NCBI GenBank assembly: GCA_944381535.1
Contig: CALWLN010000025.1
Span: 24,085 to 88,084 of the forward strand
Reading direction: 5' to 3'
Source of the DNA: an uncultured Lachnospiraceae bacterium
Lineage (GTDB): Bacteria > Bacillota > Clostridia > Lachnospirales > Lachnospiraceae
Length of the DNA: 64,000 bases
Shown: positions 8,355 through 17,564 of the stretch, piece after piece
Position numbering within the stretch: position 1 is the first letter of the stretch
How the letters are laid out: every line of letters starts with the position of its first letter
Translations under genes and position numbers: made by a program
Notes under the pieces: model-generated
Seen by the model: only the letters and a program-made list of their open reading frames with translations
Database searches by the model: none
Told to the model about the DNA's origin: nothing

Positions 8355-9629
8355 TCACCTCCCGTCATGCCCGAACCTGGGCTCCCGGATCCGTCCGATA
8401 ATCACCATCGCCGTCACAAAGAGGACGAACATAAACGCAAAGGGCAGCCGGCGGTCCAGACTGGACAGCCACCCTGCAAAATAGCCAAAGGGCGATGAGA
8501 AGGCAATGGTAGAGGCCATGATCAAAGCATTGATTCTGGCCCGTTCCTGGGGATTGATATTCAACTGAACCAACGCGTCCTTGCGCGGCGTCACCAGTGC
8601 GCTGGCCACAGCCGTCACAAACACGTACAGCACCACAAGCGCCAGGTTTCCGACGGGGGCCAGTATCAGCAGAACAACACCCACGGCATAAAGGGCCAGT
8701 CCGCTCCACATGGGGACCCTGAATTTTACGCTGTCCAGCCGATGCTGTATCACTACCATAAAAAACAGCATAACCGCCGCGTTCAGAATGGGAAACAGCG
8801 CCAGGAAATTATCCGAAATCCCCAGCCGCTGGGTGATATACAGGCTAAAAAAATTGGTGCTGACAAGATTGGTGATATACAGTATCACCGATACGGCCAC
8901 CGCTTTCAGAACCCCCTTATTTTTCAGCACTTTGGGGATAAGCTGCCGGTATTCCCCCACCATATGTAAAACAGAAACATGTTTCGTCTCGGCCATACGA
9001 ATCTTTCCCTGCCTGGTCTCCCGGCAATACCGGTATGTAATCAGCGTCTTGATCACCATGGTCACGGAAAAGACAAGATACAAGACCCGAAGGACCGGCA
9101 CAACGGAATAGGAATTGATAAACAGGCCCGAAAGAGGCGCAAAAAATATCGCAACCAGGCCGCCGATATTGACCCAGGTATACAGCCCCACCAGATCCTT
9201 GGGCTCTGCGTCCTCAATCAACAGGCAGAACCACGCCGTCTGATTGATCTGCTCAAAACAGTTGAGAATCGCGGCGGCCAAAAACAGCCATATGTTATTG
9301 GAGACAGACCAGACCAGGCAGGCCAGCGCCCATCCAAAAAAATCCCCCATCATGGTGGTGAATTTCCTCCCCAGCTTGTCGGCCAGTATCCCGCCAAAAA
9401 AGGAAAAGAACACCTGAATGACCATGGTGACGGACAAAATCATTCCAATCTGGACATCCGTGATCCCCTGGGTATACATATACAGTGTGGCAAAGGGCGC
9501 AATCAGGTTATACGGGATTCCCCACAGGGGCTCAATGAGTACCAGGGTTCGGGGGTTGCCCTTGTTGTGCGCCAAAATTGTTACGAGAGGATGATTTTTC
9601 AGGCTTTTTACTTTTGATTGGATATTCAT
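8355..9629 (-). CDS. Major facilitator superfamily transporter
   Basis: 424 residues with about twelve hydrophobic segments in two six-helix halves. The loop between segments 2 and 3 carries the MFS motif A (GGILADKLGRKF), and a large cytoplasmic loop lies near the middle (CRETRQGKIRMAETKH). It probably works as a proton-coupled exporter or importer in the cytoplasmic membrane; the substrate is not visible. It is monocistronic: the 3' end faces the long palindrome, and a SigA-like promoter lies about 110 bases upstream of the ATG. Confidence 0.85.
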   Translation of the reverse strand: MNIQSKVKSLKNHPLVTILAHNKGNPRTLVLIEPLWGIPYNLIAPFATLYMYTQGITDVQIGMILSVTMVIQVFFSFFGGILADKLGRKFTTMMGDFFGWALACLVWSVSNNIWLFLAAAILNCFEQINQTAWFCLLIEDAEPKDLVGLYTWVNIGGLVAIFFAPLSGLFINSYSVVPVLRVLYLVFSVTMVIKTLITYRYCRETRQGKIRMAETKHVSVLHMVGEYRQLIPKVLKNKGVLKAVAVSVILYITNLVSTNFFSLYITQRLGISDNFLALFPILNAAVMLFFMVVIQHRLDSVKFRVPMWSGLALYAVGVVLLILAPVGNLALVVLYVFVTAVASALVTPRKDALVQLNINPQERARINALIMASTIAFSSPFGYFAGWLSSLDRRLPFAFMFVLFVTAMVIIGRIREPRFGHDGR

Positions 9630-9736
9630 CGTTTTTTACTTTTCTCCCCTATTTGTACAGTAAAATGGGGAGCTCCCCGAAGGTTTCTCCCCAGGCTGCA
9701 GGCCCCACAGACATCTGCAACGCAATGATTGAGATA

Positions 9737-9765
9737 ATAATAGCGGATGTGGGGGGAAATGTCAA
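9737..9765 (-). promoter_or_regulatory. SigA-type promoter for the MFS gene
   Basis: On the minus strand TTGACA (9760-9765) is separated by 17 bases from TATTAT (9737-9742). That is a perfect -35 box and a near-consensus -10 box at ideal spacing. The transcript leader of about 100 bases includes short G/C hairpins. Confidence 0.75.
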
Positions 9766-9837
9766 TGGATTTTTTGTGGACAATATTGTGACAAATCCCA
9801 TAAACACTAAGTAATGCTATAGCGAGTTCCTTTCGGA

Positions 9838-10002
9838 ATTTCAACCCACTAGTTCATCGCAGAGCCAGACGCTGGGGATTGACAAGCGGCAACTGGCCGG
9901 GAAATTTCAATCCACTGGCTCATCGCAGAGCCAGACGGTTATGGCGTATGTTGACAGCTGTTACTAATGATTTCAACCCACTGGCTCATCGCAGAGCCAG
10001 AC
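9838..10002 (-). CRISPR. Short orphan CRISPR array, type I-C-like repeats (3 repeats, 2 spacers)
   Basis: Three 33-bp repeats at 9838-9870, 9904-9936 and 9970-10002 are separated by two unrelated 33-bp spacers. On the minus strand a repeat starts GTCTGGCTCTGCGATGAGCC and ends AGTGGGTTGAAAT, which matches type I-C (Cas5d-processed) repeats with a GGCTC/GAGCC stem. The copy at 9838 has two changes that break the stem, as expected for the leader-distal end when read on the minus strand. No cas gene lies in the window. A single further repeat-like sequence lies at 16773-16805, beyond a 6.8-kb block of genes. Confidence 0.85.
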
Positions 10003-10237
10003 TGGTATGGTTTTGTAACTTGCCCACGCTGTCACCCAGAACATATGGGTCGCGGGTAACATCTTCTGTTTTTTCGCTGGTTCTACATTTGGAAATGTGA
10101 AACAGACCCATTTACTTGTGGGAAAGCAAACACACCACTTCGATATGATTATCATTGTCCAAACTCATATTTACACTAGCATCTAAAGAAGCCACTAACT
10201 TTAATTTACCCCTTTTCGATTAGAAAACATTTTTCTA

Positions 10238-11257
10238 TCAACTATCTCCTTTTTTCTTCGCTATGCTTTGAATATTTTTAATGCTTTCTAAATATTCCTC
10301 TTCAACTGGTGACAAATTCTGTGCCTGATATTTCCTATACTCTTTTGTCGCCTTCTCAATTGCCTGCGCATGGCTGATTGTTCCAGCCCCTTGCAATACC
10401 TTTTCACCTGTAGTCTTTAAAACATTATCAAGATGCTCCACATAATCTGCCATATACATAGGATGATGTCGCATAGCCTGAATTTCCGCAAAATCAAAAT
10501 ATCCCGATACGATATTATTCAATATTTTTAATTCTTCATCATTAAGGTAATTCTTTGCAATGCCTATATCCTTTAATGCAGGAAAATCACCAGAAAAGCT
10601 TTTCAATCCCATAAACGGCTGACTGGCATCCGCACGCTCGTATATCACTTCTGCTGCTGTATGTCCATGTGCTGCATAGTGTAATTTATTTTGTACCATT
10701 TTAAAAAATGCAATGGATTCACTACTCTTAGGATTATAATCAACACTTGTTGCATAAAGGTCAAGTACCTGTCGGTACATAACTTTTTCAGATGATCTGA
10801 TATCCCGAATACGGTCTAATAACTCTTTCCAGTAATTACCGCCACCCAGATTTTTCAGCCGTTCATCATCCATCGTAAAGCCTTTTATCATATACTCTTT
10901 CAAGCGTTCAGTAGCCCACCGACGGAAATTTGTAGCAATTTTAGACTTTACTCTATACCCAAGTGAAATAATCATGTCAAGATTATAATGTGTTGTATTA
11001 TAGTTTTTTCCATCAGCCGCAGTTGTTCGGAATTTCCGAACAACTGCATTTTCTTCTAGCTCGCCTTCTTCAAAAATATGCTTAATATGCTCACTGATGT
11101 TAGATTTACTGGTTTGGTAAAGCTCACATAATTGCGCCTGTGTAAGCCAAACACTCTCATCTTCAAACTTAACATCAATTTTTGTATGACCATCCTCCGT
11201 TTGATATATGAGAATTTCACTACCGACAATATTGGGATTGTCTCTGCTATCCTCCAT
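10238..11257 (-). CDS. RhuM-family protein
   Basis: 339 residues. The N-terminal half carries the RhuM signature: EILIYQTEDGHTKIDVKFED, VWLTQAQLCELYQTSKSNIS (helix-turn-helix-like), a YNLDMIISLGYRVKS block and a FRRWATERLKEYM block. The C-terminal half (SSEKVMYRQVLDLYATS, then FFKMVQNKLHYAAHG) is the usual extension. RhuM was named from a Salmonella pathogenicity island. The family occurs in mobile and defence islands, sometimes with Fic-like features, and its biochemistry is unsettled. It starts 14 bases after the giant NTPase gene ends, so the two form one transcription unit. The A/T-rich composition contrasts with flanking genes and suggests transfer. Confidence 0.85.
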   Translation of the reverse strand: MEDSRDNPNIVGSEILIYQTEDGHTKIDVKFEDESVWLTQAQLCELYQTSKSNISEHIKHIFEEGELEENAVVRKFRTTAADGKNYNTTHYNLDMIISLGYRVKSKIATNFRRWATERLKEYMIKGFTMDDERLKNLGGGNYWKELLDRIRDIRSSEKVMYRQVLDLYATSVDYNPKSSESIAFFKMVQNKLHYAAHGHTAAEVIYERADASQPFMGLKSFSGDFPALKDIGIAKNYLNDEELKILNNIVSGYFDFAEIQAMRHHPMYMADYVEHLDNVLKTTGEKVLQGAGTISHAQAIEKATKEYRKYQAQNLSPVEEEYLESIKNIQSIAKKKGDS

Positions 11258-11271
11258 CTTCAGTTCTCCTT

Positions 11272-14200
11272 TTACCGTTCCATTAATTTTCTACTGGCCT
11301 CTCTTACCGACCCCAGTTGTCTTTCAAACATGATATCCCATAAGTCCAAGCATTTATCAGCAATCTGTTTATCTACCATTTTACCAGAGCTAACAGTCTC
11401 ATCATATAAAGATATAATCAACTTTGAAATCTCGTCTTCTATGCCCCATTGCTCTCTTAAGGTTTCTACCTCCATCTGTAATACATTCTCACATAGCTGT
11501 AAAATAATATCTGCATAACCAACAATAGAAATTGCACTTTCCTGCAAATAATTTACAAATGCATATACTATCCTTCTGCTTACCTGTGTTTTCATGAATT
11601 CTTGTAAGAATTCTCTATCACGCTTTGCATCCACATATTTATCGTGGAACATCCTAGATAATGGAAATTCCACATCAGTATCAATGTTTTTATAAGTCAG
11701 GATTATTTGCTTTGCTGTCTCCCGATAATCATCAATTTCTAAATAGATTACCGCCATATTCAATATAGCTTTTACCTGCTCTTCACTTTTAGTTTCGGCA
11801 GACAACATTATTCTTTCAAATTCAGCATGCCTTATATAAAATTCACAGACAGCATACCCTCCTATCTCTACAAGTTGTTTATCCTCAGATTTAAAACATT
11901 TCTCTATAATCTTAATAACCCTTTCCCTATATTTAGGATACAAGAGAAAAAACATATTTTTTGAATCATCAAAGCTTGCCATCCGAATATCAGATTCATA
12001 TAAATTTAATATCTTTTCTTCCGACCATTCTCTGTCAATATTATAAGATGGCCACAAGGCATATAGTGCCGCAAAACGCACCGCTGGATTTTCATCCTTT
12101 ATCACTCCTTCGATAACATCTTTAAATTGTCCAAATAGTTTTTCATCTTCCCAGAGCAAATGTCCTATCGCCCTTGCTGCCCTTCCTCTCACACAATTTA
12201 ACGCATTACTATGTAGCATATCACAACTCTTCATTTCTTTATCTTCTGGATTTGTTACATTGGGTTTATCTAATCTTGGATTACAATGTTGTAAGGCAAT
12301 GTTCTTTAGTTGACCCATTACTTCCAGCGACCAATTTGTATTACTTATTTTTTCAATTATTCCACAAAAATATGAAGCTCTATATGTTTCCATATCACAC
12401 GGAAATATAAGTAACATCTTCTCTATAGTTTTAAAATCAACCCCCTCCAATGTTTCTGACATTTCCACACCTAAAAACATAGAATCTATAAAACCCGAAA
12501 GCACCCGTTTCTTATTCTCTAAAACAAGTTCTATCATTTCTTGTGGATACTGCTTAACTACCAATTGAAAATCACTAGCATATGTTTCATAAGAACTTTC
12601 AACAAATCCACCTTTTACTTCAACCCACTTGGTTCGCTCTCGATTCTTCAATTTGTTGTTAGTTATAATTTGCAGCCACTGTCCTTTACTAATATTTTTC
12701 CCTGAAACAGGTGACTTTACCCAACCTGAATGCCCGTTCTTATTGCAATAACAAGATGGGATATTATGAAAACGCCTTTCAAGTACTCGCAATAGTTCTT
12801 TCGCTTTTTGGCTAATTCTTTCTTCCGGTAAACACTGTAGCAATTCATACTGCAAATCTCCCCAAAAGCTCCAATATACAGTACTATATTCTTTCAGTTT
12901 GTTCTGCTCAATTCTTCGTTTATACCATTCAGATGCATTTGGAGAAATATATCGGCAAATTGAATTTTCTACCATTATTAATTCTTCTTTATCACAGTTG
13001 TTTCCATGAATTTTTATAACCTCTTTTACAAGCCCCAATTCATCCTCTGCTCCACTGGTATAATCAAAAACATTTTTGTCCACATCATTGCTAAGATAAC
13101 GCATTATCCGATTGCTATATAAGGGAGATAGAGCCGCCAATCCGCTTAAAATTATTTCATTAAATACATGATACCCCTGTCCCATATATGGTTCATAATA
13201 TTCCCAGAACCGCTCTGGTGATTTACAACATAATGCTATAGTCGCTTTTTTGACTAACCCCACGCAGGCTCTTTCAATACTTCTTTTATACATATACCTT
13301 CCTGACCAATCGCTATATTTTACTTCCCATCCACTCTCTTTTGGTATATACGGAAGAAGTTCATTGAATACAAATTCCCCATTATCTATAAAAAAAGAAT
13401 TATCTGAATCTAACAATTCTTCTTCATAACGATATACATACCTACCCTGATTTTTTATTTTATTTTGCAACCAAAAAGAAATAAGCCGTATTGTCCTTGT
13501 CTCAAATTGTTTCATCATAGACTTTACATCTATATAAACTTCTCTTGCATACTCAGGATAATGTTCGTAAAACAACATTCTAAGTTCAAACATTTCCTCG
13601 CTTTCCTGTGTAATATCATGGAGAAAACATCTCATGAACTGTTCGTCATCGTTCTTATCATGAAAAGCATGTTTCTTAATAAAAGAAATATCCTCATCAT
13701 CTAAATCAGGAGCGATACTCTGCAATAAATTAAAAACTACAACTTTTTTCTCAGATTCTGAATACCACCGTTCTAAAACACCTTGATTTCTTAATATGCT
13801 AATATATTGCTTTCTAGAAAAAATAGCATTATTCAATAAATAATTTCCATAAATCTCATTTTCACAATTATCTATAATAAATTGAAGAATATTATCATCT
13901 GGTTCTCGAATTTGTCCCAAAATTTCGTAAAAAACATATTTGACATAATATCTTATGTTATCTAAAATTAACATTTTTTCGCCAATCAGGATAAAATCTC
14001 TACTATCATATTCCAGCACATTTTGTAAGAACATCTGCACCTGATATCTTCTTCCAGGTGTTTGCTTACATTTTTCTCCTATAATATTTTCTATGGTTTG
14101 TCCATCAAAATATTTTTCCATCATTCTTTGAGAAATGAAAAAATCTAAGATTGATTGATGCACAAAACCAATTTTATTATTTTGAACCATAATAATTTCT

Positions 14201-15828
14201 GATGATATCAGATAATCCAAGCCCGCTTCTTCAACATTCAATATTTGTTTTGGAATATATAATCGCCCTGTTCTATCCAAAGCATCAACAATGCGTATTT
14301 TGGTTTCATTAACAGTTTTTTGCTGTAATCCCACTGTTACACTTCTTCTGCATATTTGCCCAAACCATTTATCTATCAAATGGCTGGTGGTTAAACAATC
14401 TCCATAGGCTTCTTCTTTATCCAAATGTTGCCAAATATAAAGATTACTTGGTATTCTTAATAACTTTTTTAGTTTAAGTGACAATTGCTCGTATTTTTCA
14501 CCAATAACCTCTTTTACAGCCTCTTCTTTAAAATCGCCTACTTTAACTATTTCCCAAGCATTCTCGGAAGACTCCTGCTTTTTAAATAACGAATTTATAT
14601 TATTATCATTTTCAAGATCATATGTCCTACAAACAAAAATTGTAATTATTTTCTTCTTTCTTTCATAATTCAAGTATTCTACCTGTCTAATTAGTTCCAT
14701 ACAAACCGCAAGGGCTTCACTGGAATTTGCCTGTGTCCACCTTAAAGCATCTAATTGGTCTAAAATAATTATCGCATTTTCATTTCTCGAAACACAATGT
14801 ATAGAATGCACAATTGAACCTGGAAACCCCAACTCTTGTCCCCAAATTTCACAATTCTTATGAGGTATTCTTTGATCAAGCTTTATTGCAATATGTGGAA
14901 GTTTCTTTTCTTCACAATAATTTAAAATTGCTTCTGTACACCCACTTTTTCCATACCCTGCACTTCCGGAAATAATCACTGCTTTTTCATTTACAATAGC
15001 CTCTATGCAATCATCAAATTCTTTTCTATGTATCAAACCGCCTTGTAATGGTCTGAAATTCTGCCTATATTCCTGATTCATCTCGCTAATTCTCGGCGCT
15101 ATCCTATTATCACCGTCTTTCAATCGGAAAGTAATTCCCTGTTTTATAAAATAGTCGAATAATATGGATTGTGTAATTTCTTTTCCTAGTATGTCCTCCA
15201 TAACAACAAATGAGAGTAATGCATTATAAACTATTTTTTGTTCACTACTAAACAAATATTGTATATTTTGATTTATACGTTCCTGTAGTTCATATTCTGA
15301 TATCTGTTTATAAAAAATCCTCTTTAAATAATCTATACTTTTTAAAACATCAACATCCTGATTGCTATTTAGCCCCATTTCAATACAAAAACTTTTATAA
15401 AATTTTTGAAATTCCCTACTACTTTTCATGATTTGTATGGAATAATAATCTTCTGCTCTACCGCTAGTATTACATGCACGATCGTGTAAATCAAATAAGA
15501 AAGAGCATGCCATTGGGCTGACCAACGCCACTATTCTGTTGTGCTCCCTATTCAACTGAATTTTCCATGTAGAAAATATGTTTTTTGCCTTTAAATCGGA
15601 AATATCCCAGCACTCTTTACTTGCATTACGTGCTTTACATTGCTGGTGTTCTTTCTGTCCATCAAAAGTTGTTACTAATATATCTGTACCGATTTCATCT
15701 GTACCAAGTGCTTCAACAATAACGCTATAGTTTATCTCATTTAAAACCTTAAGAATCTCATAGATTATACAATTTATCTCATACCTATTTCCTTGTTTAT
15801 CTGCTCTTCCACCTTTTTCAAATGGCAT
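11272..15828 (-). CDS. Giant STAND-like NTPase with N-terminal restriction-endonuclease-like domain (Avs-type defence candidate)
   Basis: About 1518 residues. The N-terminus shows a PD-(D/E)XK pattern: GTDILVTTFDG (Asp about 49) followed by EHQQCKAR (Gln-Cys-Lys about 63-65), as in Mrr/Cap4-type nucleases. A P-loop NTPase follows, with Walker A GSAGYGKS (288-295), Walker B AIIILDQLDAL (352-362) and an arginine-bearing VCRTYD. The last 900 or so residues are helical and repeat-like (HEAT/TPR style), as in sensor arms of STAND proteins. The ATG at 15828 is favoured by GAGGG eight bases upstream. Gene, domain order and RhuM partner fit antiviral STAND (Avs) systems, where phage-protein recognition triggers nuclease activity. 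This is inference from architecture. It is A/T-rich compared with neighbours. Confidence 0.75.
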   Translation of the reverse strand: MPFEKGGRADKQGNRYEINCIIYEILKVLNEINYSVIVEALGTDEIGTDILVTTFDGQKEHQQCKARNASKECWDISDLKAKNIFSTWKIQLNREHNRIVALVSPMACSFLFDLHDRACNTSGRAEDYYSIQIMKSSREFQKFYKSFCIEMGLNSNQDVDVLKSIDYLKRIFYKQISEYELQERINQNIQYLFSSEQKIVYNALLSFVVMEDILGKEITQSILFDYFIKQGITFRLKDGDNRIAPRISEMNQEYRQNFRPLQGGLIHRKEFDDCIEAIVNEKAVIISGSAGYGKSGCTEAILNYCEEKKLPHIAIKLDQRIPHKNCEIWGQELGFPGSIVHSIHCVSRNENAIIILDQLDALRWTQANSSEALAVCMELIRQVEYLNYERKKKIITIFVCRTYDLENDNNINSLFKKQESSENAWEIVKVGDFKEEAVKEVIGEKYEQLSLKLKKLLRIPSNLYIWQHLDKEEAYGDCLTTSHLIDKWFGQICRRSVTVGLQQKTVNETKIRIVDALDRTGRLYIPKQILNVEEAGLDYLISSEIIMVQNNKIGFVHQSILDFFISQRMMEKYFDGQTIENIIGEKCKQTPGRRYQVQMFLQNVLEYDSRDFILIGEKMLILDNIRYYVKYVFYEILGQIREPDDNILQFIIDNCENEIYGNYLLNNAIFSRKQYISILRNQGVLERWYSESEKKVVVFNLLQSIAPDLDDEDISFIKKHAFHDKNDDEQFMRCFLHDITQESEEMFELRMLFYEHYPEYAREVYIDVKSMMKQFETRTIRLISFWLQNKIKNQGRYVYRYEEELLDSDNSFFIDNGEFVFNELLPYIPKESGWEVKYSDWSGRYMYKRSIERACVGLVKKATIALCCKSPERFWEYYEPYMGQGYHVFNEIILSGLAALSPLYSNRIMRYLSNDVDKNVFDYTSGAEDELGLVKEVIKIHGNNCDKEELIMVENSICRYISPNASEWYKRRIEQNKLKEYSTVYWSFWGDLQYELLQCLPEERISQKAKELLRVLERRFHNIPSCYCNKNGHSGWVKSPVSGKNISKGQWLQIITNNKLKNRERTKWVEVKGGFVESSYETYASDFQLVVKQYPQEMIELVLENKKRVLSGFIDSMFLGVEMSETLEGVDFKTIEKMLLIFPCDMETYRASYFCGIIEKISNTNWSLEVMGQLKNIALQHCNPRLDKPNVTNPEDKEMKSCDMLHSNALNCVRGRAARAIGHLLWEDEKLFGQFKDVIEGVIKDENPAVRFAALYALWPSYNIDREWSEEKILNLYESDIRMASFDDSKNMFFLLYPKYRERVIKIIEKCFKSEDKQLVEIGGYAVCEFYIRHAEFERIMLSAETKSEEQVKAILNMAVIYLEIDDYRETAKQIILTYKNIDTDVEFPLSRMFHDKYVDAKRDREFLQEFMKTQVSRRIVYAFVNYLQESAISIVGYADIILQLCENVLQMEVETLREQWGIEDEISKLIISLYDETVSSGKMVDKQIADKCLDLWDIMFERQLGSVREASRKLMER

Positions 15829-15916
15829 TGTTTCATCCCTCTCACAAATCATAGAAAAATGTTCTAGAATATCTTCTCGTTAAATCTATTGTAGCAGTCT
15901 ACTACTTCATAAAACT

Positions 15917-16216
15917 CTATACCATCCCAAAATATTTCAGAGCCTCCAAAATTGCCTGTTCCTTTTCAATTGGGCACTTCAGGTGTTTGGTCTCCTCAGA
16001 CTTGGGCTTATTATAATTCTGCCTCTCTATAATTCCACATTTCTGTTTCACTTGAGCAATGTACAAACTATTTACCTTCAATCCACTATGCTCTAATACG
16101 TAATCCTTGATTTCTTCATATGTCGCTTTTTTCTCCGCCGCAATCAAATCAATCTCATCCATCTCTAATTCCACATCAATATGTTTATCCGTTTTAAGTT
16201 TGGAAAGCAGCGCCAC
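15917..16216 (-). pseudogene. Fragment resembling a C-terminal tail of RlmD/TrmA-like proteins
   Basis: Encodes about 100 residues beginning GTHAETVALLSKL, followed by HIDVELEMDEIDL, YEEIKDYVLEHSGLKV, LYIAQVKQKCGI and KEQAILEALKYFGM. I recall this tail at the end of many Firmicutes proteins annotated as RlmD-like methyltransferases (HVETVALLSKL tails). A stop codon lies just before GTHAET and no methyltransferase core precedes it, so it is a remnant. It has only a GTG start and no good ribosome site. It lies between the NTPase gene and the DUF1016 fragment, so it is probably debris of older insertions. The family match is from memory and should be tested. Confidence 0.45.
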
Positions 16217-16363
16217 CGTCTCGGCGTGAGTACCAAGTTAGAACATATCCCCACAAAACTACGGAAATATCGGCAATATTTATACAGTACTAATACTGCT
16301 CGTGCATCCCTTTTCCCACAAAATATAAGTTCCACCAATTTTGCACCACCCTGATGCAAAATT

Positions 16364-16723
16364 TCAATTGATCCTTTTTTCAATATCTTCAATCGATGGC
16401 AGCTTGTCCTGTAATTCTTCTGAAATATGATTAGAAAGTTTGTATTCACTTACCCCCATTGGTTTGTTTACGTCTTTCAAGGCATATTCAGCTACCATTT
16501 TATCTTTACCCTTACACAATAACAAACCAATCGTAGGATTATCATCCGGAGATTTCAGTTCTCCATCAACTGCTGATAAATAGAAAGATAATTTTCCTGC
16601 AAACTCTGGCTCAAATTCCACTGTTTTTAATTCAACCACGAAATAGCAATGCAATTTCACATTGTAAAATAATAAATCTTCGTCATTATATTCACCTCCA
16701 CATCCTGTCTCACTGCCTCTCAA
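16364..16723 (-). pseudogene. C-terminal remnant of a YhcG/DUF1016-type PDDEXK nuclease
   Basis: 119 codons matching the C-terminal nuclease half of DUF1016 (YhcG) proteins: DEDLLFYNVKLHCYFVVELK, then FEPEFAGKLSFYLSAVD, DNPTIGLLLCKGKD and KPMGVSEYKL. The catalytic pattern of this family (Asp in DLLFY, then VELK) is still present. The N-terminal half of about 200 residues is absent, and the frame starts abruptly about 50 bases from the isolated CRISPR-like repeat. It is therefore a truncated gene whose break coincides with the edge of the inserted block. DUF1016 genes often sit in restriction-modification loci. Confidence 0.7.
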
Positions 16724-16772
16724 TATTTATCATCCATCACAGAACCTTTCCACTATACGCCAGTAATTGCTT

Positions 16773-16805
16773 ATTTCAACCCACTGGCCCCTCGCAGAGC
16801 CAGGC
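16773..16805 (-). CRISPR. Isolated CRISPR-like repeat matching the 9.8-kb array
   Basis: A single 33-bp copy of the array repeat with a few changes (ATTTCAACCCACTGGCCC then CTCGCAGAGCCAGGC on the plus strand). It abuts the stop codon of the SEC-C gene at 16806-16808. No second repeat lies one spacer away on either side. It marks the far edge of the 6.8-kb block that separates it from the three-repeat array. Confidence 0.7.
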
Positions 16806-17561
16806 CTATTTACGGCCACAGCATTTTTTATATTTCTTCCCACTTCCGCACGGACATGGTTCGTTTGGATATATTTTTCTTCCTGTACCCCCTATATTTT
16901 GCAAAAATCTGGTCACACGCTCCTTATCTTTTTCCCGTTCCAGCTCATATTTTTCTGTCAGATAATCTGCTTTCTCCGATTCTCCAATGGTTTCAAACTC
17001 GTCAGCCAATTCTCTGCATAAATCTGCTTTATCACGGAAACAAACCCCTTTTTCAATCTTCCTATACAATTCCTCTATTACATCAAGAAACATCGGATCA
17101 TCATTGTCATTCAACTGACGATAATATCCGATCCAGCCCCATCCCCATAAGGGGTCTTTCTCAAGGTATTCTCTATAAAGCGCATATGCCTTTTCCACAT
17201 TCCCCATATCTGCATACGCGTCGGCAATGTCCCGCTTTGCATTTTCATGAAACAGATTCGAATCTCCATTGTTCTTCCATTTCATCTGCAATATCTGTTC
17301 ATTTACGGCTATTAACTCTTTATATCGCCCTGCATTATGTAAAAGCATCGTTAAGTCATTTGCCCAGTTTCCGATCTGCCAGTCCAGAACACTGCTCCCC
17401 AGTTGATCTGAAAAATTATTTTCCCTTTCCATCAGTTCCCACAACTGTCCCCATGCTGCCAAAGCTTTCTCAGCGGTTTCACTATTTTGTGGTAAGTCCG
17501 GCAAAAAAGCCCTGACAAATCCATATTCAATTATTATTTCATCTTTTTCTGTAACCGCCAC
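16806..17561 (-). CDS. SEC-C motif protein with TPR-like helical region
   Basis: 251 residues. The C-terminus is a SEC-C zinc-binding motif (NEPCPCGSGKKYKKCCG), as at the end of SecA. The preceding 200 residues are helical with TPR-like texture (AYADMGNVEKAYALYREYLE). SEC-C proteins of this kind are often uncharacterised and may bind ribosomes or proteins through the zinc motif. It starts three bases after the previous gene ends, so the two are co-transcribed. Its stop codon touches a CRISPR-like repeat, so the array may once have begun directly downstream. Confidence 0.8.
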   Translation of the reverse strand: MAVTEKDEIIIEYGFVRAFLPDLPQNSETAEKALAAWGQLWELMERENNFSDQLGSSVLDWQIGNWANDLTMLLHNAGRYKELIAVNEQILQMKWKNNGDSNLFHENAKRDIADAYADMGNVEKAYALYREYLEKDPLWGWGWIGYYRQLNDNDDPMFLDVIEELYRKIEKGVCFRDKADLCRELADEFETIGESEKADYLTEKYELEREKDKERVTRFLQNIGGTGRKIYPNEPCPCGSGKKYKKCCGRK

Positions 17562-17564
17562 CTT

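Noticed and set aside
10003-10237. CRISPR leader or fourth repeat after the array
   Set aside because: No further repeat or A/T-rich leader-like tract could be supported; the sequence is unassigned.
16856-17515. Long plus-strand frame opposite the SEC-C gene
   Set aside because: It mirrors the real gene, has no ribosome site and shows no recognisable motif.
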